From Chelydra serpentina (Eukaryota > Chordata > Testudines > Chelydridae): a stretch of 64,000 nucleotides of DNA. Positions 11,021 through 21,710 of the stretch are shown in pieces. The stretch is taken from the NCBI GenBank assembly GCA_037349315.1, contig JBAIAC010000007.1:6696001-6760000 (forward strand), written 5' to 3'. Below the pieces are notes generated by a model. That model saw nothing but the letters and a program-made list of their open reading frames with translations, was not told the DNA's origin and ran no database searches. The position numbers and the translations under genes are program-made. Position 1 is the first letter of the stretch, and each line of letters begins with the position of its first letter.

Positions 11021-12377
11021 TATTCAGAATGCTATGCAATGCAGCTTGCAGGAACACCACAGTAAAGAGGAGAGGAAAAGCCCCTAGGATATCAGGACAG
11101 ACAGGAGGAGAGCTCCCAGAGTATTGCACCAGGCTTGGACCATGGATGGGGTTGTCAGCATAACTCTTGAGAGTGCCAATGAGATGGACTTTGCGAACGG
11201 GTGACAAGGCACATATCAAGTTGAAGGGGGAAACAAATTGAGGAGAGGTAATAATAGTGACCATATTTTTAATAAGACTTGGATTATCAATAGCGAAAAC
11301 CCTTTTTCTGAATTTGCATTTGATCCCAATAGAAGTCTGTGGTGAACCCGGGTATAATTTTCAAATGGGACCCTAAAATAATACCTTCACAAAGTTTGCT
11401 CATATAACAACAGTTACATTTATGCACACAAATCAGGTCACTGTTCATCTAATCACCCAATTTGCAGGTGAAATGTTAGAGGCAGGGTTGAAGGTTTGGC
11501 CCTTAATCTGTTTGCATGTTAATGGAGTAACAGAGTTTGTTTGTTTCAGTCTGCTTAACAAGCAAACTACTCAAACTTCATAAACAAACTTTATTTTATG
11601 CTAACCCTCAAAAGGCATCAACCCAGGTTAGGGACTAAATACATCCTTAATACTGATTTTGGTAAACTTGGCCTTATAATTTCTGCAAAAAAAGAACACC
11701 TGAAGTCGGAAGACTGTTCTTCCCTTAAACTACAACTTGACCACATTTGTTCAGTCTTTATAGGAAACCCTCTGGAAGAGAAAAAGGGGCTAGATTCTCA
11801 GTGGGACAGAGTCATTGTAGCTCCATAGAACTCTTGGCATCTAAGTCACTACACATCAGCTGACAACCTGGCTCCAAGCATCTGTATCTATCAAGGTTCA
11901 GCACAAGACATACAACAGATCCTCAGCTGGTGTAAACTAGCCTAGCTCATTTGGAGCCACACCAGGTTGCACCAGATGAGGATCTAATCCATAACGTCTG
12001 TTGAAACGATCCACCTCTGAAAATGTGGAACGCATCGGAAGTAACAATAGGCTGAAATTACTATTTTATGACAAGGTGACTAATTGGAATGGTTTCAAAG
12101 CTGCTAACAAGATTACACTTTAAATGCACACATGAATATTATTACCATTGAACACTGCTGTCAGTACTGAAAACGGAGAACATAGCCATGGAGAAATGCT
12201 TGGCCTAGCTTTTCAGTACCATTTTAAAGCCAGCTCCTACTTTAATTGAACAAGTAAGATAATACTCAGAAAACAGGTGCCAGTACAAGCCCTGTTCATA
12301 ACATTGTTCCAATGAAGCTAAGTAAGATGGATTTCAAAGACACCTGCATTCCTTATTCATCTTTGGCATTCTTTGTA
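11021..12377. other. Intron sequence; one old palindromic repeat
   Basis: No gene recognised. Positions 11917-11990 hold an imperfect palindrome (gatcctcagctggtgtaaac ... gcaccagatgaggatc) of the same family as 57866..57945. Confidence 0.5.
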
Positions 12378-12448
12378 CCTGTTCCAGTTTGAATTCATCC
12401 TTCTTAAACATGGGAGACCAGAACTGCACACAGTATTCCAAATAAGGC
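12378..12448 (-). mobile_element. Inverted CR1 segment (left arm of a foldback)
   Basis: These 71 bases are an almost exact reverse complement of about 12460-12535, the start of the adjacent CR1. Together they form a hairpin of about 70 bp with a loop of about 20 bases. The segment is CR1 reverse-transcriptase coding sequence on the minus strand. Confidence 0.85.
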
Positions 12449-12449
12449 A

Positions 12450-12896
12450 TTGGTGAGACCTCATCTGGAATACTGTGTGCAGTTCTGGTCTCCCATGTTT
12501 AAGAAGAATGAATTCAAACTGGAACAGGTACAAAGAAGGGCCACTAGGATGATCCGAGGAATGGAAAACCTATCTTATGAAAGGAGACTCAAAGAGTTTG
12601 GTTTGCGTACCTTAACCAAAAGAAGGCTGAGGGGAGATATGATTGTTCCCTTTAAATATATCAGAGGGATAAATACCAGGGAGGGAGAGGAATTATTTAA
12701 GATCAGTACCAATATGGACACAAGAACAAATGGATATAAACTGGACATCAGGAAGTTTAGACTTGAAATTAGACGAAGGTTTCTAACCATCAGAGGAGTG
12801 AAGTTCTGGAACAGCCTTCCAAGGGAAGCAGTGGGGGCAAAAGACCTATCTGGCTTCAAGATTAAGCTAGATAAGTTTATGGAGGGGATGGTTTGA
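12450..12896 (+). pseudogene. CR1 ORF2 C-terminal fragment (reverse transcriptase end)
   Basis: An open stretch of 148 codons from VRPHLEYCVQFWSP to the stop at 12894-12896. The words VRPHLEYC, QRRATRMIRG, YERRLKEFGL and FWNSLPREAV are typical of the C-terminal end of CR1/L2-clade ORF2 proteins. The catalytic YxDD region and the endonuclease domain are absent, so it is a truncated, non-functional relic. Its intact frame suggests a fairly recent insertion compared with the other CR1 pieces here. Confidence 0.88.
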
Positions 12897-13328
12897 TGGG
12901 ATAACATGATCTTGGCAATTAATTGACCTATGACTATCAGTGGTAAATAGACCCAATGGCTGGTGATGGGATGTTAGAAGTTACTACAGAGAACTTTTTC
13001 CAGGGTGTCTGGCTGGTGAGTCTTGCCCACATGCTCAGGGTTCAGCTGATCGCCATATTTGGGGTCGGGAAGGAATTTTCCACGAGGGTAGATTGGCAGA
13101 GGCCCTGGAGGTTTTTCGCCTTCCTCGGCAGCATGGGGCACTTGTTGGAGGATTCTGTGCATCTTGAAGTCTTTAAACCATGATTTGAGGACTTCAATAG
13201 CTGAGACACAGGTGAGAGGATTATTGCAGGAGTGGGTGGGTGAGATTCTGTGACCTGCACTGTGCAGGAGGTCAGACTAGATGATCATAATGGTCCCTTC
13301 TGATTTTAAAGTCTATGAGTCTATGAGG
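12450..13328 (+). mobile_element. CR1 LINE, 5-prime truncated, complete 3-prime end
   Basis: An insertion of about 880 bp containing the end of the CR1 reverse-transcriptase ORF and the 3-prime UTR. It finishes with the diagnostic short tandem octamer (gtctatgagtctatgag) after ctagatgatcataatggtcc. It is the best-preserved LINE in the window. It lies in the RTN1 intron, antisense to the gene. Confidence 0.9.
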
Positions 13329-13623
13329 TGCTACAGAGATAAATGCTAGTTAGCATTTAGTGGCATTTCTATAAAGACCCTACAAGTTCTTTACTTGGAA
13401 CCTTTCACATTTGTTTTTTTTTTTAATAGAGACTTGTAGGTCAACAGAGAGGCAGACAGAAACATATCACTCATGGATATCTAAAAAGTGGATTGTAGAA
13501 GGGGAAATGAAAGCAGAGACTAGAGTATTGCAAATAACTAGCTGTGCCATGCAAGGCGTTTGGTTTTTTTTTTCTAATATAACTGGTACATAACATAAGT
13601 ATTGATTATAGGGTATCCTAGAG

Positions 13624-14036
13624 CAGTGGTTCTCAACCAGGAGCACATGTACCCCCTGGGGATACGCAGAGGTCTTCCACAGGGCACATCAACTCATCTA
13701 GATATTTGCCTAGTTTCACAACAGGCTACATAAAAAGCACTAGTGAAATCAGTACAAACTAAAATTTCATACAGACAATGACTTGCTTATAAGGTCTATA
13801 TACTCTACACTGAAATGTGAGTACAATATTTATATTCCAATTGATTTATTTTATAGTTCTATGGTAAAAATGAGAAAGCAAGCAGTTTTTCAGTAGTAGT
13901 GTGCTGTGGCACTTTCATATTTTTATGTCTGATTTTGTAAGCACGTAGTTTTTAAGTGAGGTGAAACTTGGAGGTATGCAAGACAACTCAGACTCCTGAA
14001 AGGGGTACAGTAGTCTGGAAAGGTTCAGAGCCACAG
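13624..14036. mobile_element. hAT-type MITE (CAGTGGTTCTCAACC ends), 413 bp
   Basis: It begins CAGTGGTTCTCAACCAGGAG and ends GGTTCAGAGCCACAG. The 8-bp flanks are tcctagag (13616-13623) and tcttagag (14037-14044), 7 of 8 identical. The AT-rich interior has no transposase frame. It looks like a Charlie-type internal-deletion derivative. Confidence 0.85.
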
Positions 14037-14044
14037 TCTTAGAG

Positions 14045-16967
14045 GATCATGCCATTAAAAGGTTTGGATGCCTAGTCTAGCAGCCCATATATCTGAAGCG
14101 GTAGATGCTGCCATCTTGTGTTTTTAAGCCACTCTCAGAAACACAGCTTCCAACAGTCATACTTCGGGAATGACCTCAGAGCACTGCCTGGTGTTGTGAC
14201 ATCATTTCTGAAGTATTACCATCTGCAGTCAGCTCTTCTCACTGTTAGCGTATGGAGGCCCGCAGTGGCTGGCATACACAGTGGTATATGTACCTCTGCA
14301 CCATCATACATACTGAATAGCTCAACCCCCGTCTATTTCAGACACATCACCATCTAATTGTGAAAGACGCTAACAAAATAACAATCTGCTGTAATTCACC
14401 TTACTCTCAATGATAATATTTTAAATGGGACATATGTCCAGCAGGGGAGAATGACTTTGGTTCTCCCTTAGGATTATATCATCACCTGTCATTGATACAA
14501 CATGTCATACTTCTAGTATAGAGGGATAAAAATCCACTGCAATATATTTGAATATTACATACCAATACTGAATGCATTTCCATTACCACAAAGAATATTT
14601 TCAAAAAAACATGTTAAGATGAGCAAAACCAACACGCCAACGTTTATCTGCTGCTTTTCAGAATAAACACCACCTAGCTTTTCACTACCCTACCCCAAAA
14701 TAGTATTGATATATTACATTGCCTAGTCCTTAATTTTAGTTAATTGCACACCTGGGTTCCTAGTAAATTAAAAGTTGTGCTAATCACCACTCAAATTTTC
14801 CATAACTTCAATCAAAATTCATTGTATTATTTGCAATGGCTTTTATCTTTATCTGTTATGTACATAGACAGCCCTATGAAAGAAAAAATGTTACCTGACA
14901 TGAAGCAATAATTAATGAAGATAGAAAATTTGTACAACTTCATTTTTTCAGAAAATAGACATTGGAGGGGGGGTGTCAACACAGGCTATTGTTGACCATA
15001 TAAACCCCCCAATGTTTATTCTTCTTGTGGCTATTTTTGAGAGGGTTACCGTTCTGCACCCATGTGCATTTGGGTTTTAGCCGTAGAATGTTACAGACAT
15101 AGGCAAAATCCTCTGGCTATTTTAGTAACTTCCCTGTTTTCATCATAAAAGTCTCTATCCCCTCATTCCACATGCATAAAAAGCTACATGGAGGGAAAGG
15201 AAAAGATAAGTAAAGGATGGTAATCATTTATTCCAACTAGGTTCTTTCTCACCAACATGGGCCATATTGTGTCATTCAATTTTAAGCCAAACTCCCTATT
15301 GATTTCAAAGAGGAGACTGCAAAGAGATAGATGGCACAATAATACTATTAATTATTATTTAAGTAAAGATAGCATACCCTGTGCCCCTATATTTTGTAAT
15401 TTATGTATATATTTTTTGTTTTTGGTAAAGATGGACAAAAAAATCCAATCTGTCTTTAAGTCAAGATGAGCTTGACAACTTGACTCAGCAATTTTCTCTT
15501 TTCCACAAGAATAGGCAGCATTTTAATAGCTAACCTTTTTAAAAAGGAACTCATGGAATTTAGTATACAGAATTCATGTTGTTATAATAAATCTTGGTGG
15601 TGAATCTTTCACATGTAGATTGTTGACAATGGTTCTTTATTAACACAACGGAAGCTGTGATCTGCTGGGGGCTTATATTAGCAGGTGCATCTGTTTACTT
15701 TGTAGCTGCCTGACTTTAGGATAAATCCCTCAGAATGTGGTGACGATTATGTGCAGAACCAAGGTTTAAAATATATCAGAAACAGCAATCGGATGGCTCC
15801 AATTAACCTTCCCCGCTCCCCAAACACATTCAGAAGGCTTTCCAGATCACATTACAATTACCAGCGTTTATATTCTTTTGAGGAGGAGAAATTACATCTG
15901 AAAAGAAGCACCGGCCCTTTAAGCAGATGCTGCTATAGTGCAATTCACTCTTAAGGACCCACTAGAGATCATTAATAATATAGACAATATGTTCAAAGTA
16001 AAAAAAATGTACCTTGCTGTCATAAAGATTATTATAGAATTAATAATCCTGCCACACACATACATAAGATTACAAAACTGGATCCATCTTTCCATCCATT
16101 TTTCTGTAATCTGCTCCCCAAGCAGTGTCACATAGACAGTCTTTTAACAAAACAAAGGATAGATGCTCACTATTAAGTGTGAAGCTGAATAAAAATGGCT
16201 GAAAAGCTGTCAGGCGAGCTGGAAGGTAGCCAGCCACACCCAGAGCTAACATGGACTGTCTCAAAAATAAATTTGTTATAACAGAATATAGCCTCTATTG
16301 TTCTTGTCAGTTACACAACAGATGATCAAAACAGTGCAATATTTTCCAGCAGGTGGTTTACGGGTGTGCTAGAAAAAATAATCACGGAATAATTTAAAAG
16401 GCTACCATGCAGCAAACTGACAAATGTGTGGCAATGCCACAGTATTAGTATTATTACAGTTATTGCTGGGGCTACATTTTCTTTGTGTTGACAGTGGACA
16501 CAGATCTCAAAATGGGTGTGTCCCATCCAAAAGGATGCACTGAAGCTCCAAAACAGGACTGTCAGTAAACCTCAGGCGCCTAAACAGACACAAATTCACA
16601 ATTACTGCCCTCTTCTAAAAGCCCACGGCATATGAAATCATGCCGGGCACAGACTGACAATGATCCTCAAGGATGAGGAAAGAAGCTACATAATCAGGGA
16701 TGGGTGGTATTGATATGAGCTGCAACGTGAGAGGAAAACGTCCTGCATTATATGTTTTTAAGACATAACAGCGGGGGACTGGAGAAATAAAAGAAATTCA
16801 AAGTATAATTAGAGTTGGTTTTTAAAATTACTTCAAAGAAAATCTTCCGGGGAAATAAAAAGCATGCAAAGGCCCACAGGTGAACAATGCAAAATGGATG
16901 GATGCTGCCTTTGCCTTCTCTCCCATGCAGTCTTTCTAGGCATGCAACACTAGAATAGATATAATAC
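14045..16967. other. Mostly unique, AT-rich intron just downstream of the RTN1-C exon
   Basis: No transposon recognised in almost 3 kb, which is unusual here. Sequence around 15820-15965 and 16560-16760 is of even complexity and could hold conserved regulatory elements, but this cannot be judged without alignment. Confidence 0.5.
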
Positions 16968-17028
16968 CCCGACATTTCCAGTTGCTCCACAGACAGTCCA
17001 TCTTGGTAGAATCGGCACTGGCTTGCAT
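16968..17028 (-). CDS. RTN1: RTN1-C alternative first coding exon (N-terminus of the short RTN1 isoform)
   Basis: This 61-base coding segment encodes MQASADSTKMDCLWSNWKCR plus one base. It matches my recollection of the human RTN1-C start (MQATADSTKMDCVWSNWKSQ) at 16 of 20 positions. RTN1-C is the short ER isoform made from an internal promoter, whose unique N-terminus joins the shared reticulon homology domain. The start ATG at 17028 has an A at -3, and an in-frame TAA at 17040-17038 lies just upstream, so the frame cannot extend further. The exon ends CGGG|GTATTA at 16968/16967. Ending in phase 1 matches the exit phase of the large RTN1 exon, as needed to share the next exon (human AIDLLYWRD). 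That exon is not in the window. The segment is too short for ORF finding, and a different frame is open across it. The donor is weaker than consensus. Confidence 0.93.
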
Positions 17029-17420
17029 CTTGAGGGGTTAGGAATTGCGGCTCCTTTCCTGGATTCTCACTGAGGCATTCCAAAGCATGAATAGGTTAGT
17101 GGGTATCACGGCTGCTTCCTTGCACTGGCTACAGACCGATGCTGTAAGCAGAACAGGGAGAGGGGGGAGGGCATATGGTACGCGTTGCGGTCTTCACTGC
17201 AGCAAATCAGCACTGTGATGTGGTTGCCCTAGGGAGCAGGCTCCTTTGAAAAGGGGATGCAGTTGCCTATCAAATCAAAAGCATTCGTTTGGCGGCTTAG
17301 CCCTGTTAAGCCATCGAAATGGTTAACTGAACGTGACAGCACAGAAACAAAAACAAATTGGGTGGGGTGGGGTGGGGCACAGCTTCCTATGTATGTACTC
17401 CGCTGTGACTATTAATGTTC
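17029..17420 (-). promoter_or_regulatory. RTN1: RTN1-C internal promoter and 5-prime UTR region (inferred)
   Basis: This sequence lies directly upstream of the RTN1-C start and must hold its 5-prime UTR and probably its core promoter. It contains no recognised repeat. I see no convincing TATA box or dense CpG cluster. Candidate motifs are an E-box CATATG (17173-17178), a GTTGCC half-site resembling an RFX X-box (around 17223) and GTCACGTT (around 17331 on the minus strand). These are short enough to occur by chance. The transcription start cannot be placed from sequence alone. Confidence 0.6.
17038..17088 (-). other. Possible uORF in the RTN1-C leader (16 codons, in frame)
   Basis: An ATG at 17088 opens a 16-codon frame that ends at TAA (17040-17038), ten bases before the RTN1-C ATG and in the same frame. 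A second, 3-codon uORF runs 17078..17067 (ATG CCT CAG TGA). If the transcript starts upstream of 17088 these could lower RTN1-C translation. Their presence in the mRNA is an inference. Confidence 0.4.
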
Positions 17421-18187
17421 CAGAAATTTCTGGAGAACATTAAGAAATCTACTGTTTTCTTCAGATTGATGGAGGGCCAAATCCCCCTCATTTACACCGA
17501 TCCATCTGCATTAGTCCTGCTCCCTGTCACATCTGTGCAGGGCCAGAGAGGGTATGGCTGCAGCTCCGGGCAGAAGCCAGCTCCAGAAATGCAGCCCAGT
17601 CTCTGTTTATTTTTTTTAAAACCGTCTGCAAACTGAGATTTGACCAAACAGTCCAGAGTTGCAAGGAAATGACGGAGTAAATAAACCACCAAAACGGTCG
17701 CAGCTTTCCAAGTCTGGGTATCGGACGCAGCACAAATGAGCAGAGACTGGATTCCAGTTACCACGCCCAAGCCCCCCAGTCTGTGCATCACACAAAAAAG
17801 CAAGCGCAGGTAGGGGAATGTGTATGATAATGGGACTTTGGAGAGAGGGGGTTAGGAGCCGGCAGCAACATGGGGCTATGTTCCTAGGGAGATCCACTAG
17901 ACAGTTCTTAAAAAACACTATATTAAAGGTGGCCCCACATGAGATACATGTGGTAGGAGCATCTTTAAATTTAAAGAGGGCATGCTCTTAGGATAAAGCA
18001 CGGAAGCCATGAATTCTTATTCCAGCTCGGACACCGATTTCCCCTTAGCCATGCCACTTACCTTCTTTGCCTCAGTTTCCCCAGCAGTAAAATTAAGGAT
18101 AGTGCTTCCCCATTTCCCTTGCACAGACATGGCGAGGGTTAATTAATCTAGCATCCTAGAACTGAACAGCACTGGCAATAAGCAGAC

Positions 18188-18390
18188 TTAGCATTTACAC
18201 AGTGTTTGGCCTTTTCAAAGCACAGTCCATATATTAATCAATCCTCAAAACACCCCCTAATAAGTATTATTATTCCCATTTCACTGATGGGAAAACCAAG
18301 ACATGGAAACCCATCATACAAGTCACTGTCAGCACTGGGATTAGACTTTAGGAGTACCCAGCTCCCAGACTGGTATTTAATCTTCTAGAC
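18188..18390 (-). mobile_element. MIR-like CORE-SINE
   Basis: Reverse-oriented MIR-type words: cccatttcactgatgggaaa, gcactgggattagac and a terminal tcttctagacca corresponding to the tRNA-like head. A hAT element starts immediately at 18391. Confidence 0.65.
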
Positions 18391-18711
18391 CAGTGGTCCC
18401 CAAACTGTGGGGTGCTCTTTCCTAGGAGGGCATGGAGAAACATTTGGAAGAGCGCAGTGGGGCTGGGCCAGGCCAGGCCACATGGCGGGTATGGCGGGGG
18501 GGGGGGGGGGAATGCCAGCCAGCCCCGCTCTGCCCAGCTCTGCTCTGGCCCCAGCTCCGGCTCTGCTTCTGCCCCCCGGCCCCGCCCCCAGCTCTGGCCT
18601 CGGCTAGGCCCCATCCCAGTCCCAGCCATGGCCCCCGGCCCCAACAATAGCCCCACTCCCAGCTGTGGGACTTGGTTCCAACCAAGGCCCCGGCTGTGGC
18701 TCCCGGGGTGA
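18391..18711. mobile_element. GC-rich hAT-type element, left end
   Basis: It starts with the hAT terminus CAGTGGTCCCCAAACTGTGG next to a SINE and runs into a GC-rich interior with a 16-base G run (about 18497-18510). No matching right end was found, so it is truncated or merges with the following GC-rich block. Long open frames on both strands here are compositional. Confidence 0.6.
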
Positions 18712-19460
18712 GGTGGGGGGAATTGGGTTGCCAACTTTCTAGTCGCACAAAACTGAACATCTTATCCCCGCCCCTTCCCCGAGGCCTCGCCCCTCACCCA
18801 CCCCTTTCCCAAGGCCCCAGCCCCACTCACTACATTCCCCCTTCCTCGGTGGCTTGCTCTCCCCCCATCCTCACTCACTTTCACTGGGCTGGGGCAGTGA
18901 GTTGGAGTGCGGGAGGGGGTGAGGGCTCCGGTTCGGGGTGTGCACTCTGGGGTGGGGCTCCAGGCTGGGGGGTGGGGTCAAGGGATTCAGAGTGTGGGAG
19001 GAGGCTCCGGGTTGAGGCAGGGGTTTGGGGTGCAGGAGGGGGTGAGGGCTCTGGGGTGGGGCCAGGGATGAGGGGTTTGGGGTGCAGGAGGGGGTGAGGG
19101 CTCTGGGGTGGGGCCAGGGATGAGGGGTTTGGGGTGCAGGAGGGTGCTCTGGGTGGGGGGGCCTCAGGGCTGGGGCAGGGGGTTGGGGTGTGGGCTTACC
19201 TCAGGCGGCTCCCGGTGCTGCGGTGCTAAGGCAGGCTAGTCCCTACCTGTCCTGGTTGGCACCGCGCTGCGCCCCGGAAGCAGCCAGTAGGTCGTAGGCA
19301 GAGGCTCAGCAGGCGGCTCTCGCCCGCAGGCACCGCCCCCCCAGTTCCCATAGGTTCCCATAGGTTCCCGGCCAATGGGAGTGCGGAGCCGGTGCTCAGG
19401 GCGGGGGCAGCGCGTGGAGCCCCATGGCCCCCCCTGCCTAGGACCTGGACCTGCTGGCCC
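18712..19460. repeat. GC-rich transposon interior with a 52-bp minisatellite
   Basis: The sequence gggttgccaactttctagtc starts a block of ccccgcccc and ggggtg words. Positions 19021-19145 hold two complete and one partial copy of a 52-bp unit (ggggtttggggtgcaggagg start), the first two essentially identical. It probably derives from a composite hAT MITE. Confidence 0.6.
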
Positions 19461-20034
19461 CTTCCCCTGGGGCCACTCTAACTTACACCAGGCTCTATTT
19501 CAGCCTCCACAATGGTCCAGAGTCTGGGCTGCACAAAGTCACCTTTGCCCTGGCTCTCTCCTGAGCTGTGTATCTTAGGAAAGGCCATTTTTCAGGGGTT
19601 TAGCCCATAAACCCATTAAAAAGGTGCTTTGGGCTTACTGGTCAAGTTCCTATCTGTAGCTGTATGTCTATGGCTAAAGAAACCTTAGGTCTCAGTTTTC
19701 AACTTCCTTTGAGAGGCCTGGAATGTCTGGGATTTTCATATCAGCAGTTAAAGTGTTGGGTTGTTTGCAGGACAAGAGGTTTGTTTGAGACAAGCGGCCT
19801 TGCTGGTATAAGATGATTTGCGCCCCTCGGTTTCACTCCCCACATAGCAAGTTTGGGTCACGAACCATGGTTCAAGGCCAAAGCTTGCCATAAAGTGTCA
19901 GGGGTGGGAACTGACAGGGCTCAGCCTCTCTTTGATCTGCTCTGCTGCTCCAGCTGGAGATTGCCCAAGCCAGACTGAACAGACCGGAGAATGGAAACAG
20001 ACTTCAGAGCATCTGAGGATTTCATTGCTCCAAG

Positions 20035-20273
20035 TTTTCTGTGTGTATAGATACATCTTACCTCTGTGTGTTCCATTCTATGCATCCGATGAAGTGGGCT
20101 ATAGCCTACGAACAGGGCCAGCTTTAAGATGATTCATGTGGGGCCCCGCACCTGCTAAAGCCGGCCCTGCCGACGAAAGCTTATGCTGAAATAAATGTGT
20201 TAGTCTCTAAGGTGCCACAAGTACTCCTGTTCTTTTTACGGATACAGACTAACACGGCTGCTACTCTGAAACC
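20035..20273 (+). mobile_element. Penelope-like element with 12-bp target duplication
   Basis: Flanked by the perfect 12-bp repeat CATTGCTCCAAG (20023-20034 and 20274-20285). It carries a hammerhead-like core: CCGATGA, stem II GTGGG/CCTAC and GAAA, followed by the tail ttagtctctaaggtgccaca and aacacggctgctactctgaa. A 57-bp hAT MITE (20113..20169) interrupts it. The class assignment is inferred from the core and the TSD length. Confidence 0.6.
20113..20169. mobile_element. 57-bp hAT MITE nested in the Penelope-like element
   Basis: It begins CAGGGCCAGC and ends GCCGGCCCTG, flanked by 8-mers cctacgaa (20105-20112) and ccgacgaa (20170-20177), 7 of 8 identical. Removing it restores the host element, including stem II next to GAAA. 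The termini match the larger elements at 44669 and 47131. Confidence 0.85.
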
Positions 20274-20285
20274 CATTGCTCCAAG

Positions 20286-21454
20286 AATGTCCCTGTTGTT
20301 GATTCTGAAAATATGTTCACCTTAGGATGCACGCGCCATTAATTCCCAATTGCCCAAGTACCATATACATTGTGGTTTGTGACCAAAATATTGTTTTTTG
20401 AAAAACTACCTTAATACAGCACCACAAACATACCCCAGTAATACCGAATAATATTTAAGCAAAACCAAACCAAACAAAAAATACCCCTATGCTTAAAAAT
20501 GACCTTTTAGGGGTAAGGTGCATTAAGATTCACAGATCATTACTGCTGAGCAAGCGGCTATGGCCCCAGTCCTGCACTGAACTCAGTGAGGCTCCATGTG
20601 GGCACAGGCATCTACCTCTGTGGAGCCGACTGCAGGATCGGGGCGTTTGTTTGAAACCCTGTCACTTACAGAAGAGATCCAGCACTTTGTCTGCATTTGG
20701 GAAAATCTCTGGGGTCTGGTTACCCACCTATTTAAATATTTAAAGCCAATTTTCTACTCAAACTGTTGGCGTTTGCTCTGTGGCATGAGGCACATCAGCA
20801 CTTAATTCACCCCCATACTCTAAAGAAACCATCATTCCATTTTTTTCTTATCAACCTAGCAAAGATCCACTTCATTGAGCATCCTACAGCCCCACTGTGC
20901 TTCTAAACTCCAAACTTAGCTAAGATTTTAGCCCATGGACTAGAACAGGCACTCACAGGTCTAATACATAAGACCAGTCAGGATTTACTTCTGGCTGTTC
21001 AATTACAGACAATTTTCCTTGGCTCTTTAATGTACTGTCTGCCCCACATGGATAATAAAAATAAGGAATTTATTCCTGACATTGACTAGAAAAATCATTT
21101 GATTCCCTCCAATGAGGCTATTTATTGCAAGTGCTTGGAAACCTTATAATCAGGTGTTTCTTTTCTCAGACGGATGCAGTTGTTACATTATCATTTCTCC
21201 TTTAAAGCTTGATCCTGTAGGGCGATAAGTTCCTGCCACTCCCATGGACACATTGATTTGCCTAGTAGGACTGGGACCTTTTCCAAAGAGGCCTGCGTTA
21301 AGGCTGTTCCATGTTCCCCACATTCTCACCGTGCTATTGCACTTAAGCCTCTTGCTGCTAAATGTATATAATTTATGCCATTGTCAGGCACGGCAGTTGG
21401 CACTATGGATACTGTTGTTTCATTCATTGATCTCTTAATGCATCAGTAATCAAG
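20286..21454. other. Intron sequence with no recognised gene or repeat
   Basis: Nothing recognised. Confidence 0.45.
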
Positions 21455-21710
21455 AGGAAGGACAGGTTTGTGGTTAAGGTGCTGGCCTGGGACTTCACTG
21501 ATAATTCCCTGTTCTGCCACAAACGTCCTGTGTGACCTTGGGCATCACTTAGCCCCTCAGTTCCCTCCCTTTCTCTGTCTTGTCTATTTAAATTGCAAGC
21601 TCGTTGGGACATCAGCTGCCTCTTATTATTACAGCACCTAGCACAATGGGGCCACGATCTCTGTTCAGACTACTGGCCACTATTGTGATTTGAATGATAA
21701 TAATGACACA
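21455..21710 (+). mobile_element. MIR-like CORE-SINE, near full length
   Basis: tRNA-like head ggtttgtggttaaggtgctg, core with gtgtgaccttgggcatcact, and a tail with tttaaattgcaagctcgttg followed by acagcacctagcacaatggg. Confidence 0.75.

Larger units (their letters stand above)
1..16967 (-). other. RTN1: RTN1 intron downstream of the RTN1-C first exon (continues outside the window)
   Basis: This starts with the GT donor at 16967-16966 and should be shared by RTN1-A and RTN1-C transcripts. No downstream coding exon was found here, so the shared exons should lie beyond position 1. Confidence 0.8.

Noticed and set aside
12575..12907. 110-codon minus frame opposite the CR1 ORF
   Set aside because: It is the antisense shadow of the CR1 reverse-transcriptase fragment.
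1..16900. Downstream RTN1 reticulon-homology exons
   Set aside because: I scanned the minus strand for AIDLLYWRD-type coding sequence with flanking splice sites and found none; they probably lie outside the window.
16748..17083. 111-codon minus-strand open frame across the RTN1-C exon
   Set aside because: It starts at a non-ATG codon in another frame. The conserved RTN1-C N-terminus and the phase-1 splice donor show that the shorter frame is the real one.
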